The notes: a model not told the origin generated them from the letters alone. Shown: positions 46,936-60,612, counted from the first letter of the stretch. The stretch is DNA of 64,000 bases from Sipunculus nudus (GCA_026874595.1 CM049308.1:77288124-77352123), one strand, 5' to 3'. A program made the numbers and translations.

Positions 46936-48573
46936 CAAAGCACGGCAAGTCGCTATTTAGAACTGTCTGCGTGAATGCTGGAACACTGGTTGAACCATGA
47001 GCTTGAGCAATGACTAATGGATAATAATTAATCAATAATAATCTTCCATTATTCCCGCTGTTTTAGAATATAAGTACTAAGAGGTTTAATAATAAAATAA
47101 TGACTCTTCCCGCCGCTTTATTTAGAAGAAAAAGGCAGAGCCTTTCAAAATTTAGGCATTTCATGACACTTCCGTAATAGTTTGGTTCTTTTATACAGGA
47201 TTGCTTGAGGTAAGTTTAAAAATAGGGATATGTACTTTACAGTCGAAAAGGACTTAACATTTTAAAAATGTTAACAGTTTTCCCTGACATTATTCTCCAT
47301 AGCGGTCAAGTGAATCTTCGATGTGTGGAGGCCGGTGCTGTTAGCATCCGAGTAGTCACCGCTTGTTATGTATATATCGTCATATCACCTATACGTGACA
47401 ATGTGCTGATTGATGATTGCCTATTTGTGGAATAAGCACTGTCCTGTACTTGATTAACTTTCAAAATATAGTTTAGAAATAAGATTCTGAGGAGTACTAT
47501 GATAAAAGAAACATTCCGTGATTACAAAGGGAAAAATCATATTATGATTATAAGTATTCAGGTATTTGTAACTGCAGGTGCCAGGAGCAACTAATATTAA
47601 TCTGCATGCACCGTCTCCATGCATGTATGGATGCGTGTGCGCATGTGTATGTTACTATTTATGGTCAAGAAAACAGTTTGACACCAAAATGTAAAAGTAC
47701 AACTGTCCCTTGGTTTCTTATAGAAATCAATAAACTACCTCCCGTAAAACACTATCAATAAATTAAATGAAAATATGTCAATTCTCTTAGGTCAAAGTGT
47801 GGAGACAGTTCATGTATATATCAGATGTACTGTACATCTTACACGTTCCTATACATCAATATTGTTTGAACTTCTTTTCTATTTTGTTTCCATTTTCTTA
47901 TAGTAACACTTTTCTCCTGTTCAAGTTTATATAAAGAATGTAGGAGGAAACACTAGGGATTTTTAGGTTTTGTCCGATGTTTTTTATTTTTATCTGTGCA
48001 GCGTTTTGTCCTTTTGTATACCATGATTCGATCTGGCTGTTCTTTGGGTTTTTTTATATCATTACTGATTATGTTTGCAGAAAAAGAGCTTCACATAAAG
48101 GGTTTTTCTTTACTCTGTTGCCTTTGTGGTTAATGTCTTAATTTTGTTTGGAATTTGGACATAACGTCAAAAAGTCAACAGCTTTAACTAAGTTAACAGC
48201 ATAAGACTGGTGATAATGGATTTCTACTCACCTCAATTCCGATATGCGATATAGCTAGGAATAGATGAGAGTCGGTAATATAATACGGAGGAACACATTA
48301 AATGCATAATACAGTGCCTGTATACAGCTTTGAAATACAATATAAAAATGCAATTATACTTTACTAAAAGCATGCGTTATCGAGAGGTAAATCTGGAGAA
48401 ATATCCTGTTTTTCTGTTGTAAATTTGATATAGTATGTTAAATCCCACTATTTATCTGCCTTGCCTGCATAATATATGTGATTTCTGATTTATTCTGGGT
48501 ACTTATTAATAGACTACATGGAGATAAAACTAGATCAGAAAAGTTCCTATAACCCCCCTCCGCTACATAGCAT
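46936..48573. other. AT-rich intergenic DNA
   Basis: I see no gene. Confidence 0.4.
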
Positions 48574-48588
48574 GCTGCCCTCTGGCGG
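48574..48588 (-). promoter_or_regulatory. CTCF-like motif, reverse orientation
   Basis: The minus strand reads CCGCCAGAGGGCAGC, one mismatch to the CTCF core. It faces the three forward motifs at 35.3-35.9 kb. It lies in unique sequence, unlike those. Confidence 0.35.
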
Positions 48589-48963
48589 ATAAGCTGTAAA
48601 CGATCCTACCAAACGAACCTACACATGCAGAGACGCTGTGAGCGCCAATATGTAAAGTTTAAAGGACAGACCAATATCTCAAGTGCCTTGTCAAAATCCA
48701 CAAACTATCCTATCATTATGGGTACGAAAGAGATGAGTTGGTATCCTTGAGCACGGTCAATAAGGAAGTGAATGACCTCTCAATCTTTGTAAAAAGTGGC
48801 ATCGAGAATTCTATAAAGATTCGCGGTCAGTGAACCTAGCAGAGAACGAAACCTGACAGGGGCCAATGTGACAGTCTGGTTTTCTGTGTTTACCTGTGGT
48901 TTTGCTTCAGTGGTCAGTGGGTACTGAGCAAAGTTTATTCAGATTTTCCTGCTTATGGGTTCA

Positions 48964-49169
48964 CAGGGGCGGATCCCAGATTAAGGAAAAGGAAAGGTCC
49001 GACACCGGAGGACTATATATGACAAAACCTAAGAAAAATGGTCCCCAGGTAGAGAAAAAAGGGGGTCAAGGCCGCAAAAAATTGGTCTGAACACCTTAAA
49101 AAATGGTTGCTACGGCCAAATAGATAGGGTCCGGACCTCCTGGATCCCCTCCCCCTGGAACCGCTTCTT
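48964..49169 (+). mobile_element. MITE with 5-bp target duplication, copy 2 (206 bp)
   Basis: It starts CAGGGGCGGATCC and ends GGAACCGCTTCTT, flanked by GTTCA on both sides (48959-48963, 49170-49174). Opposite orientation to the copy at 33255-33488. Its poly-G/C tracts are much shorter here. The exact right end is uncertain by one base. Confidence 0.65.
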
Positions 49170-49204
49170 GTTCAGAAAACCTAAAGTGTAAAGTGTATCA
49201 CATA

Positions 49205-49208
<4 letters not shown>

Positions 49209-49260
<52 letters not shown>
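49209..49260. repeat. (TA)n microsatellite
   Basis: About 26 TA units, starting 39 bp after the MITE. Confidence 0.95.
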
Positions 49261-49263
<3 letters not shown>

Positions 49264-51949
49264 CAGAGTTAAAAGTTGTCTTTATATAAACATATACTTT
49301 TAAATCATGTTTGTGGTTATTTCGCTTGCAAACACAATAACGTACATAATTTTACATACATTTTAACATGCATGCAAAACAACAAAGCGTGCTTAGTTTA
49401 GGGTTATATATAAGAACATTTAGGAAAATAACAACTCATAAAACTAAAATAAGGTCATTTTTTATATATATAATCCTGATCTTATATCAGGCTTCACAGT
49501 GACGCGCTTACCTCTATAAAAACTAAGAAAAAATACATAGTGTTCTCACATGCTCCCTAGGAACAGCAAAAAAAAGACAATTCTGTCTTATGTTCGAGAA
49601 GAAATAATCACCATAAAAAGATTGAAATTACATACAAAAATGCAACCCAAGAAAACATGCATGAAAGAAGGCATTTAATTTGAAACGTGAGGGTTTTCTT
49701 ACAGAATCTATTTGATAGGGCGCTTGAAGCAACTTATACAATACAATGAATATACATTCACCTGAAAGAGCACGAGAGCTGCCATCTGTTTTATAAATTT
49801 CTTTTTCAAGGTAAAAATATTGTTTTGACAGAAGCTCAGCCTCGGTGTAATAGCTAGGCACAGTGTGACACGCGCCACAAGGACAATATTAATATCTATA
49901 TAAAGTTTCATTACTCTTCTAAAGGTGTTTATTTGAATTGCCTGACACTGAACATATGAATTACACTATTATTTGTAGAATTTGCCTTGCAACGACCTCG
50001 ATGTGCCAAAGGAGAAGGGTTTTGCTTTTTGTTCCCATAAAGAGGTTTAAATAGGGTTTCCTGCAGACACACTGCATGGTATGTTTGTTAGAAATCACCC
50101 ACAGAGGGAAAGCCAAATGCATTGGACTAAAAGTAAACGTCAACATATTTGCGTTTTCAAGATTGTGTTTGTTTAAGGCAAATAACTGTTTATCGTTTCT
50201 TAATTGATTTCTGATAACTTTGTTGTTGATCATCTACTGTATAGTTTATACAGAGAGACATGCATGGACATGAAATGCTGAAGGGTTATTTTAATAATTT
50301 CTCTTTATTATTAATAAAATTTCGTAATATTTAGGCTTTTTGTTTATATATATATATATTCGTCTAAATTCTGTTTCCATTCCTTCCTTTTCCTTTACAT
50401 TATTAAATTTGCAATTTTTCGCAATAAATTTAACTTTAAGTTTACATTTTGATTAGACCAAAACTATGTTCATAATTAATTGCTTTACCTTTATCTCATG
50501 CACTCTGTTAACTAATTGCCTTTATATTTTGTGTATTGAAGGAACAATAATGTAATCAGTGCACCGGTTTTCCATGCTTTTGAGACACTACTACCAACGA
50601 AGTCACGAATATCAAATACCGGCGAATATTTCGGATTGAGAGCTTACATATACAAGCTGTAGGGATATACCACAGTGCACGGAGAATAATGAAATCCCGG
50701 CCAGTGTTTAGGCTGGGCGCTTCGCGTGACAGTCCGACCTGGAAGCAATCCAATTGGGAACAACGATGGCTCGCTAAACCCCAAGTCTGTACTAAATCTG
50801 TCATTTGAAGTTTTGCTTTTCATACAGTCAATAACTTGATTAAGTAAATGAATCCCCGGCCTGGGAACGGTTGGGAGCGTGTGGCTGATCCAGAGCTTAC
50901 CAGTCGATTCATGCACAATGGCATCGGAACCGATCTGAACAGTGATCGGCCCATTTGACCAACAAAACCCATTGCGTGCAGGACCTCTTGCCGATACTGC
51001 CAGACGACCTCACGCAGAAGAAGTCCTCCACGGACCTTTGTTTCCTGTTCAGTTGCGTCTTTCAGAGCGGCACGGATACCCGGCCACTGATCTTCCTGCT
51101 TCTAGTGCCTAGGCTGAATAAGACGTGATACGATCTGTCATTTCTGACCGTGGGCCCTACACAAAGTGTTGTCAGTTAATATTCAGAAGTAACCCGAGAA
51201 CCCAAGCCGCATCCCCGATTTGCGTGGCTGTCACAGTAATTATTTTAATACCCCCCTAACACTAACTCCATTTATGTATTAACGTTTGCTCGGCAGTTAA
51301 TACACCCTATGTGCCTTCTATAACCAAGAGAAAATTCAACACCGAGGCCATATTTATTGACGATAGTGGTTTAAGATTAATACCTGGTAATTTTCTAGTA
51401 TCTTTCAATTGTTTTATTTAAGATTATTTATTTTTAATTATTTTTGCAAGGATAAAATGTGTTTTTTTTTATAAACAATATTTCATGTTTATTGAATATG
51501 TATAACATTAACAACACATGACCAATAAGATACAAACAGCCATTAATGTACAGAATTATGTATTGATGAATGTAATTTTCTTAAGAAGAGTAATACATCC
51601 GATCGCAATATGAATATATGAATATAAATATTAAATGGCACTGCACCCTATCTGACGTCGAATTAGCACGTCACTGTAATGAGTCGGTTTTTTTTTTTTT
51701 TGTTTTTTTTTGTTTGTTTTTTTTTTTGTAATCGTGTTTGGATCATGATGTCATGTATTTGGATGCATGTGCACTAATGTGAGAGGAATTATTTTATATC
51801 TTTTTAAGAAAAAAGTTGATATGTTATTGATAAGCCTTCCTGCATATTACCTGCTTATATTCAAAGCACAAAGAATAATTCAGAATTAAATAGAAATCAG
51901 CATTCTAAGGTATGCAAGCCTCCGCCATTTGTTTGCATTCACTGATTCG
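49261..51949. other. Intergenic DNA with a GC-richer block
   Basis: No supported gene. The block at about 50560-51240 is less AT-rich and carries two overlapping minus-strand frames (82 and 90 codons) with no recognisable motif, so it may be regulatory. A T-rich run lies at 51686-51728. Confidence 0.35.
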
Positions 51950-52200
51950 GCCCATATTCCCAAGGCCAGTCCTGCATAACTGACTTGACGTTTGTGAATA
52001 TTCCTTATATGACAATCCTGATTCCGGATCATATTCCGGATCCACACCAAAATCCTGGCGGCCAATTCTGGAAATGTCTTGAAAATTTCATGAGATTCCT
52101 CTCATAGTTGCTGTGAACAAACACACACCTGAACGTACACACATTACACACACGAACGGAATGAACGCATACCATCCTGGCGAGGGCAATGACTTGTCAT
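51950..52200 (+). repeat. Diverged relative of the 36.9-kb repeat
   Basis: Shares TTCCGGATC, TTTCATGAGATTCC, GTGAACAAACACACAC and GAATGAACGCATACC with 36860-37310, but has a single unit instead of three. Confidence 0.7.
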
Positions 52201-52419
52201 TGGAGCAAATATCTGGGGTTCTATCGAGAAATCCCAATTTTTACTTCGAGGCCCTGACTGGATTTGACTCGGGGAGCCATACGTCTTAACTACGTGGCTA
52301 CTTCTTACGCAGCTATCAGAGTGTATCCAGTATACAATTGGCATAGAAAACTCAAAGGGAGCGATAATAGAATTAATTATGCTGTTCCACAAATGATCTT
52401 TTATAAACGCGATTAGGAA

Positions 52420-52632
52420 ATGAAAAGAACTACTGCATGTACAACCACAATATAATCTTGTATATATAAACAATGAAAAGAACTACTGCATGTACAACCA
52501 CAATATAATCTTGTATATATAAACAATGAAAAGAACTACTGCATGTACAACCACAATATAATCTTGAATATATAAACAATGAAAAGAACTACTGCATGTA
52601 CAACCACAATATAATCTTGTAAATATAAACAA
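52420..52632 (+). repeat. 53-bp tandem repeat, four copies
   Basis: Units begin at 52421, 52474, 52527 and 52580 and are nearly identical (TGAAAAGAACTACTGCATGT ... ATATAAACAA). The period is not a multiple of three. Confidence 0.95.
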
Positions 52633-53019
52633 AAGGCCTATAGTGGGCAAAAATGGGCAAGAAATCAAATTTGTTCATGATTATTTAATAAAATATGTTC
52701 AATTTTACTCAGCCATGACATTTTCATTGGTTTCATAAAGGATTTGTTAGTTATTTTCTAAAAATATAATTAATTTTTTTTCAAGTTCAAATGTTATGTC
52801 CCTTTATTATTTTATGTTACACTTGGATAACGGTCCCCGTTTCTAACAAAGTGATACAACCCATTGAGATAAGATATTATAGAAAAGGATATTTTGAAAA
52901 CAATTGCAGCAAGAGGCTGTTTGTCATACGGGTTACTTCAGCAGGTCAATCACAGCTCAAATAGACGACATCTGATGCCTTTGTTTTGCTTTTGGTTCAC
53001 GTTTGACAAAAATGCACGT

Positions 53020-53420
53020 CACGTACCCCAGCGACACCTATCCGTTGGGGTCTAAACTAATAAGAGCGGCCTGCGAAAGGTGACACCGCGCCGCCAACTG
53101 AGTCGTCTGCTCTGGCGACTGTGTTTGTTTTTCCTCGTATTTCTCGCAGCCTGAGGGCAAGCCTTTCGGTTCCAGCACAGCGTCTGTTTTAGGTAAACAC
53201 TGCATTGGGACGACCTTATGTAGTCGCCTTAACTCAGGGAACCTGTCATATGGCGCGTGGTTTTAGCACCTATTTGCGCATCTCAAAAGGAATGTTAATT
53301 ATGCGCATGCATATCATTATAGTGTTTACCCGACATGCATTTGTTACGTGACGTCATCGTTTTTAATTCTTTTGATTGGTTCTCACATTATATACTGGCG
53401 GCTTAGGTAATCTGCATTTG
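53020..53420 (+). promoter_or_regulatory. Candidate promoter: CRE, CCAAT and TATA motifs
   Basis: A GC-richer block is followed by TGACGTCA (53349-53356), ATTGG (53375-53379, inverted CCAAT) and TTATATA (53388-53394) within 46 bp, which would place a start near 53420 on +. No coding frame follows, so any transcript would be non-coding or have distant coding exons. Inference. Confidence 0.25.
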
Positions 53421-55559
53421 TTGTTATAATTTTATATAGAGCACATTTTTAATTTTTTTTAAGTTTAATTATCCGTTTTTCAAAAACGTCATGTGAATTA
53501 TCTTTCGGATTTTTTTTTTTTCGTTTTTTTTAAGGTCCCTTCCATACTTTTCTTCTGAATAATAAAAGGTTTGATAAAATCATGAAATTTATTATTAATT
53601 TAGTTTTTCAAAATTAAGCTGTTCTCATGCAAAATTCTGATGAGCAGGCTTTTCAGAAAAAAAATACAACAGATGTGTATTTTACCAAGCAATTATTTGC
53701 ATAGGTGAGAATTATATTACAATAATATAATCATTATCACATATGTATTATAAATTGTTTTTGTTTTGGTTAAAATGTGGTATTGCTTAACTTCTGTTCT
53801 AATATTACTTTTAGTGCATTTGTTTGTTTATCCAAACTGTGAACCTTGCATGTGCATGATGATATCTATTGCCTTGATAAATGGACATTTTTTGTCAAAT
53901 AATGTTAAAATCATATTTAACGTTACAGGGTGATATTCAAATGATTTTATTTTATTATTCTTCATCTCTTTGACATGTTTCTTATTTCGATGTCATTAGA
54001 TATATCTATTTATTAAATTAATCTAACTGTTCCATAATATTAAGATATTTTTATTCCAAAATTGCTTTTATTGTATCCTGAAGTATAAAAAAGATTCAAC
54101 TAGTCAATCAGTATATTAAATACTCTAATACATATATAATTAATGTGTAACATAATACAGATGAACTGATAAAACTATTAATACGTCATTGACATAAATC
54201 CAACACGCATTCCATGTAAATGGCAATACACTATAAGAAAGGGGAAGAACTGAGCACGCATATGGTTGTGTTGGTTGAAAAGTGAGAATTAGTTGTAACA
54301 GCTGATCCCGATGTGGGTTTACATCTGACTTTAAAAATGATGATCCCGTGTTTTAGTTGTATTATTTCAGTCACCTAGAAAAGTCCTGCATGCAGAATCT
54401 ATCTTCCCACTGCCAGGAATTGTATCATGACTGAGATTCAAGAAATATTTCCATGATTCACTGAGGGAACTCTTTATAATTACACGTCTGAATCAGCTTG
54501 ATATTTTATTTACTACATGCATGCATGCTGCATTGGTGTGCAAAACGTGCAACGTTGTTCATGTTATTGACCATAGACCAATACGCTCTGGATGGAACAA
54601 TGTGCAGTGTTTTTGATGTTATTCATATGCTGTATGAAGAGACAATTCTGGTAAGAATTGTGATTAAAATTAAGTCTTCATGAAGGAGGTTGTATCAGGT
54701 TTCTGATTAAGTTCAATGACTTAAAGAAAATTTGAAGGATAAAATGCAACAAATAATTAATGAACATCACAAAATGTCTCACTGGAATCATTGATCTGAA
54801 GAAATAAGGCACAGAAAATGTAACATATAATAAACTGTAGCGTGATCATTAATTGCGTATAGAAGAAAATAAGTTAAATGCTTATTAAAGTTCATCAACT
54901 CCACATGAAAGTACAATGGTTAAAAAGGATCCTGGCGATTTGACTGCGCGGAGGCCTATCATAAGACCACATTTGAGAACCTATAAGAACTGAATTACCT
55001 CAGAAAATCACGTTGCCCGATCTATAAGATTAATTCATTTAATCATTAGCGTGATAAGTACCTCGGAAGAAAAAGTGATATAAAATATACAAAGTGAACC
55101 ACAAAACTGAAACGTGAATAAAGAGAATTGTAAAGATCAACTGAGTGTATTATGTTGTCTTCATTAATTTATATAAAGCATCTGTCGTTTATTTTCTGAT
55201 TTCTGATAATTAAAATAAAATTATATCGGAAACGGCATATACATGACACATCTTCTAAAAAAGAAAACTGTGATTCATTTCATAGCTTTGTTGTAAAACT
55301 TTGCCAAGTAGTATAGTCTATGATCTTTGAAAACGAAACATGTTTGATACAAATATAAGTACCGCATTTGTGACAAAGTATTGCTGTATTGTCTTTTGCT
55401 CATGATTATTTGATTTTTTATACAAATTTAACATTGTCAAAGAAAAATCAATGAAGATTCCCATACATTTCTAAATCTCGTTACTATAAAGTTTGTATCA
55501 AACTTTGCTGTAGGTAAATAAAAAATGTCTTGTAATTAGATCAATAGCTTGAAGACACT
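53421..55559. other. Very AT-rich intergenic DNA
   Basis: I see nothing to annotate. Confidence 0.4.
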
Positions 55560-56000
55560 ATAACTGCGGATAGTGTGGATGGTGATTTTATGCCTAGCAT
55601 CCACATGGGTTTGGGCGCAATTACAATTTCTACCAAGTGTTTGTCATGCGATCATGAGAATTCAGCTTCCAACTTAGCAGGGCCGCCATTTTACAATGCC
55701 ATCGTCGAACAGACCGCCAGCCGCGGCAAGCATTGTTAATAGAGAACCTTCTGAGGGCCCAGCAAGGGGGCCGGGACACAGACAGATAATGTGACTAATA
55801 CAGACACAGATTGCACTGTTTCTGCTCTGGCACTTCAATGTATTCCCTTATTATATACACGGTGTAATCCGTGGTTTTCCGTGGATGATGGCGGCTATAG
55901 GATGAGAGTATGATATTACCGGAGTTTTTGCTTCCATCACTGTCGCCCCCTGCCGGGCGCTGAACGGTCCGGCTCATTCCGGGTCACGTGATAGCTTCCT
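55560..56000. promoter_or_regulatory. GC-richer block with a CTCF-like site
   Basis: Contains GGCCGCCATTTTACAATG, a CTCF-like core at 55942-55956 (minus strand CCGGCAGGGGGCGAC, two mismatches) and GGGTCACGTGATAG. A minus frame MSRTVQRPAGGDSDGSKNS runs to a possible donor (CTCCG|GTAATA) near 55920. A first exon is possible but unsupported. Confidence 0.25.
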
Positions 56001-58379
56001 GACTGCATGACTCCGGGTTAATAGTGAGCATAGTTTTCTTTTTCTTTTCTTTTCTTTCTGTTTATCATCTTATTTTCATTTTTAACGTTAAATCCAAAGC
56101 ATTGTGGACTTTCTAATGTAGTATACATAAATTGAACCTTTTTGAATAATAAAGGGCTAAATTGCAAAATATTTAAACTAAATTTTGATCATTATTCTTT
56201 CAGTTAACAAAACCAATTATCATCTTCTTATGTGAAACAGCAGTATAGCATAACACCATTACTTGCATCCCGTTGTACAGATTTTTTTCGTTTGTCAAGA
56301 TATTCCTGACCTTTTATCATTTATGTCTTCATTTTTTATTGTTTTATATAGATGTCGCTTAATTTGTAAATTATATATATATATGTGTGTGTGTTTCATC
56401 AGATATCTACTCTATAAGTGGTTACTCTTTCAGAAATCACAGCTAGTGAGGAAGCACAGAGTGGGAAAGTTACTGCAGTGAGGAAACAAACACTAATGCT
56501 CATTTTCAGTAAAATCAGGAGTTTTTATTGAAAATCTTTAAAGTGTCCTCTTTGTTACTTTAACGCATATATACACAATACGCAAAATGGCGGACGCTCG
56601 TGTCAGAAGTTTCTGCCAACATATATGAGGACAGATGTATGTGGCTGCTAATAGATATTTTTCTCCTTTCACGCCAGGTCATATACAATTATACTGATAG
56701 CTTAGTCCCGTGTTTATTTGCGTTTCCGACACCACCGCTGAGAGAATAAGCATGAGTGATCCGTCCCAAAAGCTACCACAAACAGAATTTGTTCAGTGAC
56801 AGAAATAATCCGATGTGTGGATCAACTTGAGGGGTCACTTCCAAAAAGACTCGACCCAGTCGCGGGTATTAACCCTCCGATCAAATATTGTTTGAAAATA
56901 GTAGAAATACACCCGTCGTGGTACTTTAAGACGAGTATAATTTATAGCACACCGTCGCTTTCATGGCCACAATAGTCTATTGAAGCAGGGTGCAAATTTC
57001 AAATAGAAGTTGAAACCACACAGCGGCATAGTTCTCGTACGTTAAGTGGTTTTGGAAGGTGTTGAGAGTAAGACCAAACACTTTGATTCACGTTGGGTTT
57101 ACTTGCGAGTTAAGCCTCTTTGCTTGCCTAACAGCCGCTAGAACAGATATGGACACTATTTACCAACGTGAGAAGGCGGGGTAGCTATTTCATACGATTT
57201 GTCAACGTTTGTCGTTGAACCTTATTGTCCCGGTTAAACACTCCAAGACAGTATACTTTATCGCTCTCAATGTCCTTATGGACTTTTAAGGTTTCAAGTT
57301 CGGCAAACAAGTTCGGGAGTCCTCGAGCCGGACCGGGTACGTTATCATTTAGCGGAGTCTCTCCGCAGCAACAATGCTTCCAGCCGGCCGTTAATATCAG
57401 TGTCCCGTGGCTATTGACATAATTTCTTTCCTTTGTGACACGCCTGCTAAATAGTAATATATCAGTTTCATAGAGCTAATGCACCTTTAATCCACGCAGA
57501 ATACGTCGCCTGTCTGTCGTTTGTTCATTTTTAACAAGACCACTGCTAGCTTGTCAGTCCGCCGGCGGCACTGCATTCATAGATTGTGTTTTGATTTCTT
57601 TTTGGATTAAGCCGTAGTGTCCGCCTGTCACAGTATTCCCGCCTTCTCAGGGGTTCTTCTTTCTTTCGTCTGTCGTACACCTATCATTAACGATACGTTC
57701 ATTGTCCTATCCGGTCTACAGATACACGTCCACTCCCTAACTATGATCGGCTTAACAGGGATTGTATTTCCAATTTGCCAGTACGGTTTCGACATGTGAC
57801 AGTATGTAATTCATTAGGTATTTTACTTTCTTAATCTGATACACAATTCATTAGTTTAGGTATTTTTTACCATTTATCTGCTGTGTAATTCATTAGTTTT
57901 AACGTTTTTCGTTGTATCTTCTTTCATCGTCAGTATGTTGAGTTTTTATTTTTTTTCTTGATTTCTAGAATTCATTGTTTTTTTTTTACAGTTGATTTTA
58001 TTGTTATTTTGCGGACGATTCATTTTAATCTCAATCTGAGATTTAAGCTTGTGCCTTGTTTATTATACTTCATCCTGAAGATTTTTTTGGACATACATGT
58101 ATATATATGTACCGTATACTTGATGACATGCTTGCATAAAAGTCTGTACTTTAATCTTTCAGATCAGGTGAACATGTGGAGTAGGATACATATTTTATGA
58201 CAGTTTATAATGCAGTTCACTCACTGTAAAAACTCTCTTCTTGACTTGACATTACGTATTTTTCAGTTTTGGTCATTTTGCCTCCATTATGGAGATTAGC
58301 GATATAATGGGAGATGTTTTACGCGTATACTGGGTGTCTATGCACGTGTGCGTAGGTGCTTTCGGATATACATACATGC

Positions 58380-58389
<10 letters not shown>

Positions 58390-58447
<58 letters not shown>
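58390..58447. repeat. (TA)n microsatellite
   Basis: About 29 TA units. Confidence 0.95.
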
Positions 58448-58450
<3 letters not shown>

Positions 58451-60544
58451 ATCAAGGCTCAGCAAATTTATAGTCATATATATGTCTGAACGACTTTGTT
58501 TGCTTTAAATGTGCACATGTTAATTCTTAATGCAAAAAAATCTAAAACGGCAAATATCTACATATGTGTTTGTGAGTGACATTGTATATGAGTTTATGCA
58601 TGTGGAAGCGTGCGCTTTCTGAACCTGACATGTAATCCTATAACCACGCAAGCCGTTGTGGTGACATTGCATGGTATATATAGCCCTGTTATTCCTTGTA
58701 CAGGGCGACCAGGGCGATCGAGGTGAGATCCCACCGTGGCCACTCTAATTAATCTAATATCCCCACACCATTGAGCAACCCAACGACAAAAATGCACCGG
58801 CCCCTTGCTAACGACAGGCGGGCTTTGAACACTGACACCCGGCTACCAGACACCGTTCTTTAATGCCCCACCCCCGGGGGGAAAATGACATCTCTCGGTT
58901 TGAACTGCGGTGGGTTCAGGCATTGTCCCTGGTTCAGAATTTTGCTACTCTTTGCGCGGGCTATTCAATACATTCTGGTGCTGACACAATATCCTGCATG
59001 ATAAAATCATGCCTGGTCTCTAACATGTGATCCCGGAGCGAGAAAACACGAGTATTAAAAGAGTTCTTTGTCCGCTTGTGTCAGCAAAGTGCAGAATGTC
59101 GGAAAACTCTTAACCAATGTTACCGCACTGCAGTGTTAAGTTCACCTGCGTTTTGTGAGCATGTGTAAGCTATACGCCAACATACAATAATCAGCACTCT
59201 GATATACTTAATTAATATGCATACCTGCATATGTATACTTGTATAGTCAGGCCATGTGCACGTGAGATGTTTTTCAAACGAAACAAAAGAATTTAAACTA
59301 AAAAAAAAACAGTTCTTTGTTAGACTTTTATTTGTTCTAACATGCATGCATATTTACTGGTGACCCTAAGCTATAAAAATAACATTCTGAAACAAACGTA
59401 ATTCTTGGAACATCGTAAACGCACATATATAACTATAGATAAAAAATCATACATTTGCAGGTATACGGTATTATATATATATATAAATTCATTTGCCTAT
59501 ATATATATATATAGGCATATAAATTTTAATGTGCAAAAGTATCTTCATCAAGAATTTAGACGTGCTAAAAATGACAAATATATATAATTTGTTTTAAATG
59601 CACATTTACACGTCTAATATAATCATGAAATATTTATGTGAAATTAAATAATGTTGCAGTGGTTAAGGTATATATAGAAATAACGTTTGGAATCATAGGG
59701 CACATGCATAATATTTATTTCAAGCTATAGCTCCATACCTATATATTAACCATACTACGATACTTTCCATCAAATTGGAAATGTTTTAATTAAGTTTCAT
59801 CTCACTTTATTCATATTTTTTAAATTGAGAGCCCCAGGTAACACCAGGGCAATTCTCGGTATACGCCTATATTACACTGTATATACAACAAATATCATCA
59901 TGCTCACGATGTGTTGTGTACGTCAATATCATGTTTCAATTTGGGGTTATGTATGTTTATGGGACTAAATTTTTGATCATCTTAAATAAGTCAGATATAT
60001 TGCTAAAAACTAATCATGGGTCAGTTAAAACGTGGATTTCTCAAATATGCGATCAAAAACTGTATATAGATTTATTAAAAAAGGATGCAGAAAATGACGG
60101 AATCATATGATGGTTATTAAATTTTATATTTGTATATTCACAATAGCTGATTAAAATCGTTAATGTTCTCTCAAGGATGTTTTTTTCTTCTAAAATGCCA
60201 TATACCTGAAGCGGATATCTATGCATATTATTGTTTGACAATTATATATAACTATATTATATATATTTATGTACCAACACATTAAAACTGATAACCCTCG
60301 ATTTTGCCACACTTGTATATATGCATGCACAAACACACACACAAAATCGTTTTTGAGGGGCTGGTTCGAAGTAACATTTTCCCCCTCACATTTTAAGGCG
60401 GTTTTGTGCCTATTTTGTACCCGTTTGTCTATAGCTTTTTTTATATTTTCCTCAATGGTTAATTGTCCAATATTGCATCTCATATTGAGATTATATATAT
60501 TTAGGAATTAACGGCATGTGTCAATTGTGTCACTGAATGTCATG

Positions 60545-60547
<3 letters not shown>

Positions 60548-60600
<53 letters not shown>

Positions 60601-60612
60601 ATATATATATAT
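60548..60612. repeat. (TA)n microsatellite, interrupted
   Basis: TA units with one TTTA interruption near 60586. Confidence 0.9.

Noticed and set aside
50556-50916. Overlapping 82- and 90-codon minus frames
   Set aside because: The GC-richer composition makes open frames more likely. No family motif and no phase-consistent splice sites found.
57225-57422. 65-codon + frame in a GC-richer block
   Set aside because: No recognisable motif. More likely regulatory DNA or chance.
58680-58800. Possible tRNA-derived (SINE-like) segment
   Set aside because: A 'gatcgaggtgagatcccacc' stretch looked B-box-like, but no matching A box or cloverleaf could be drawn.
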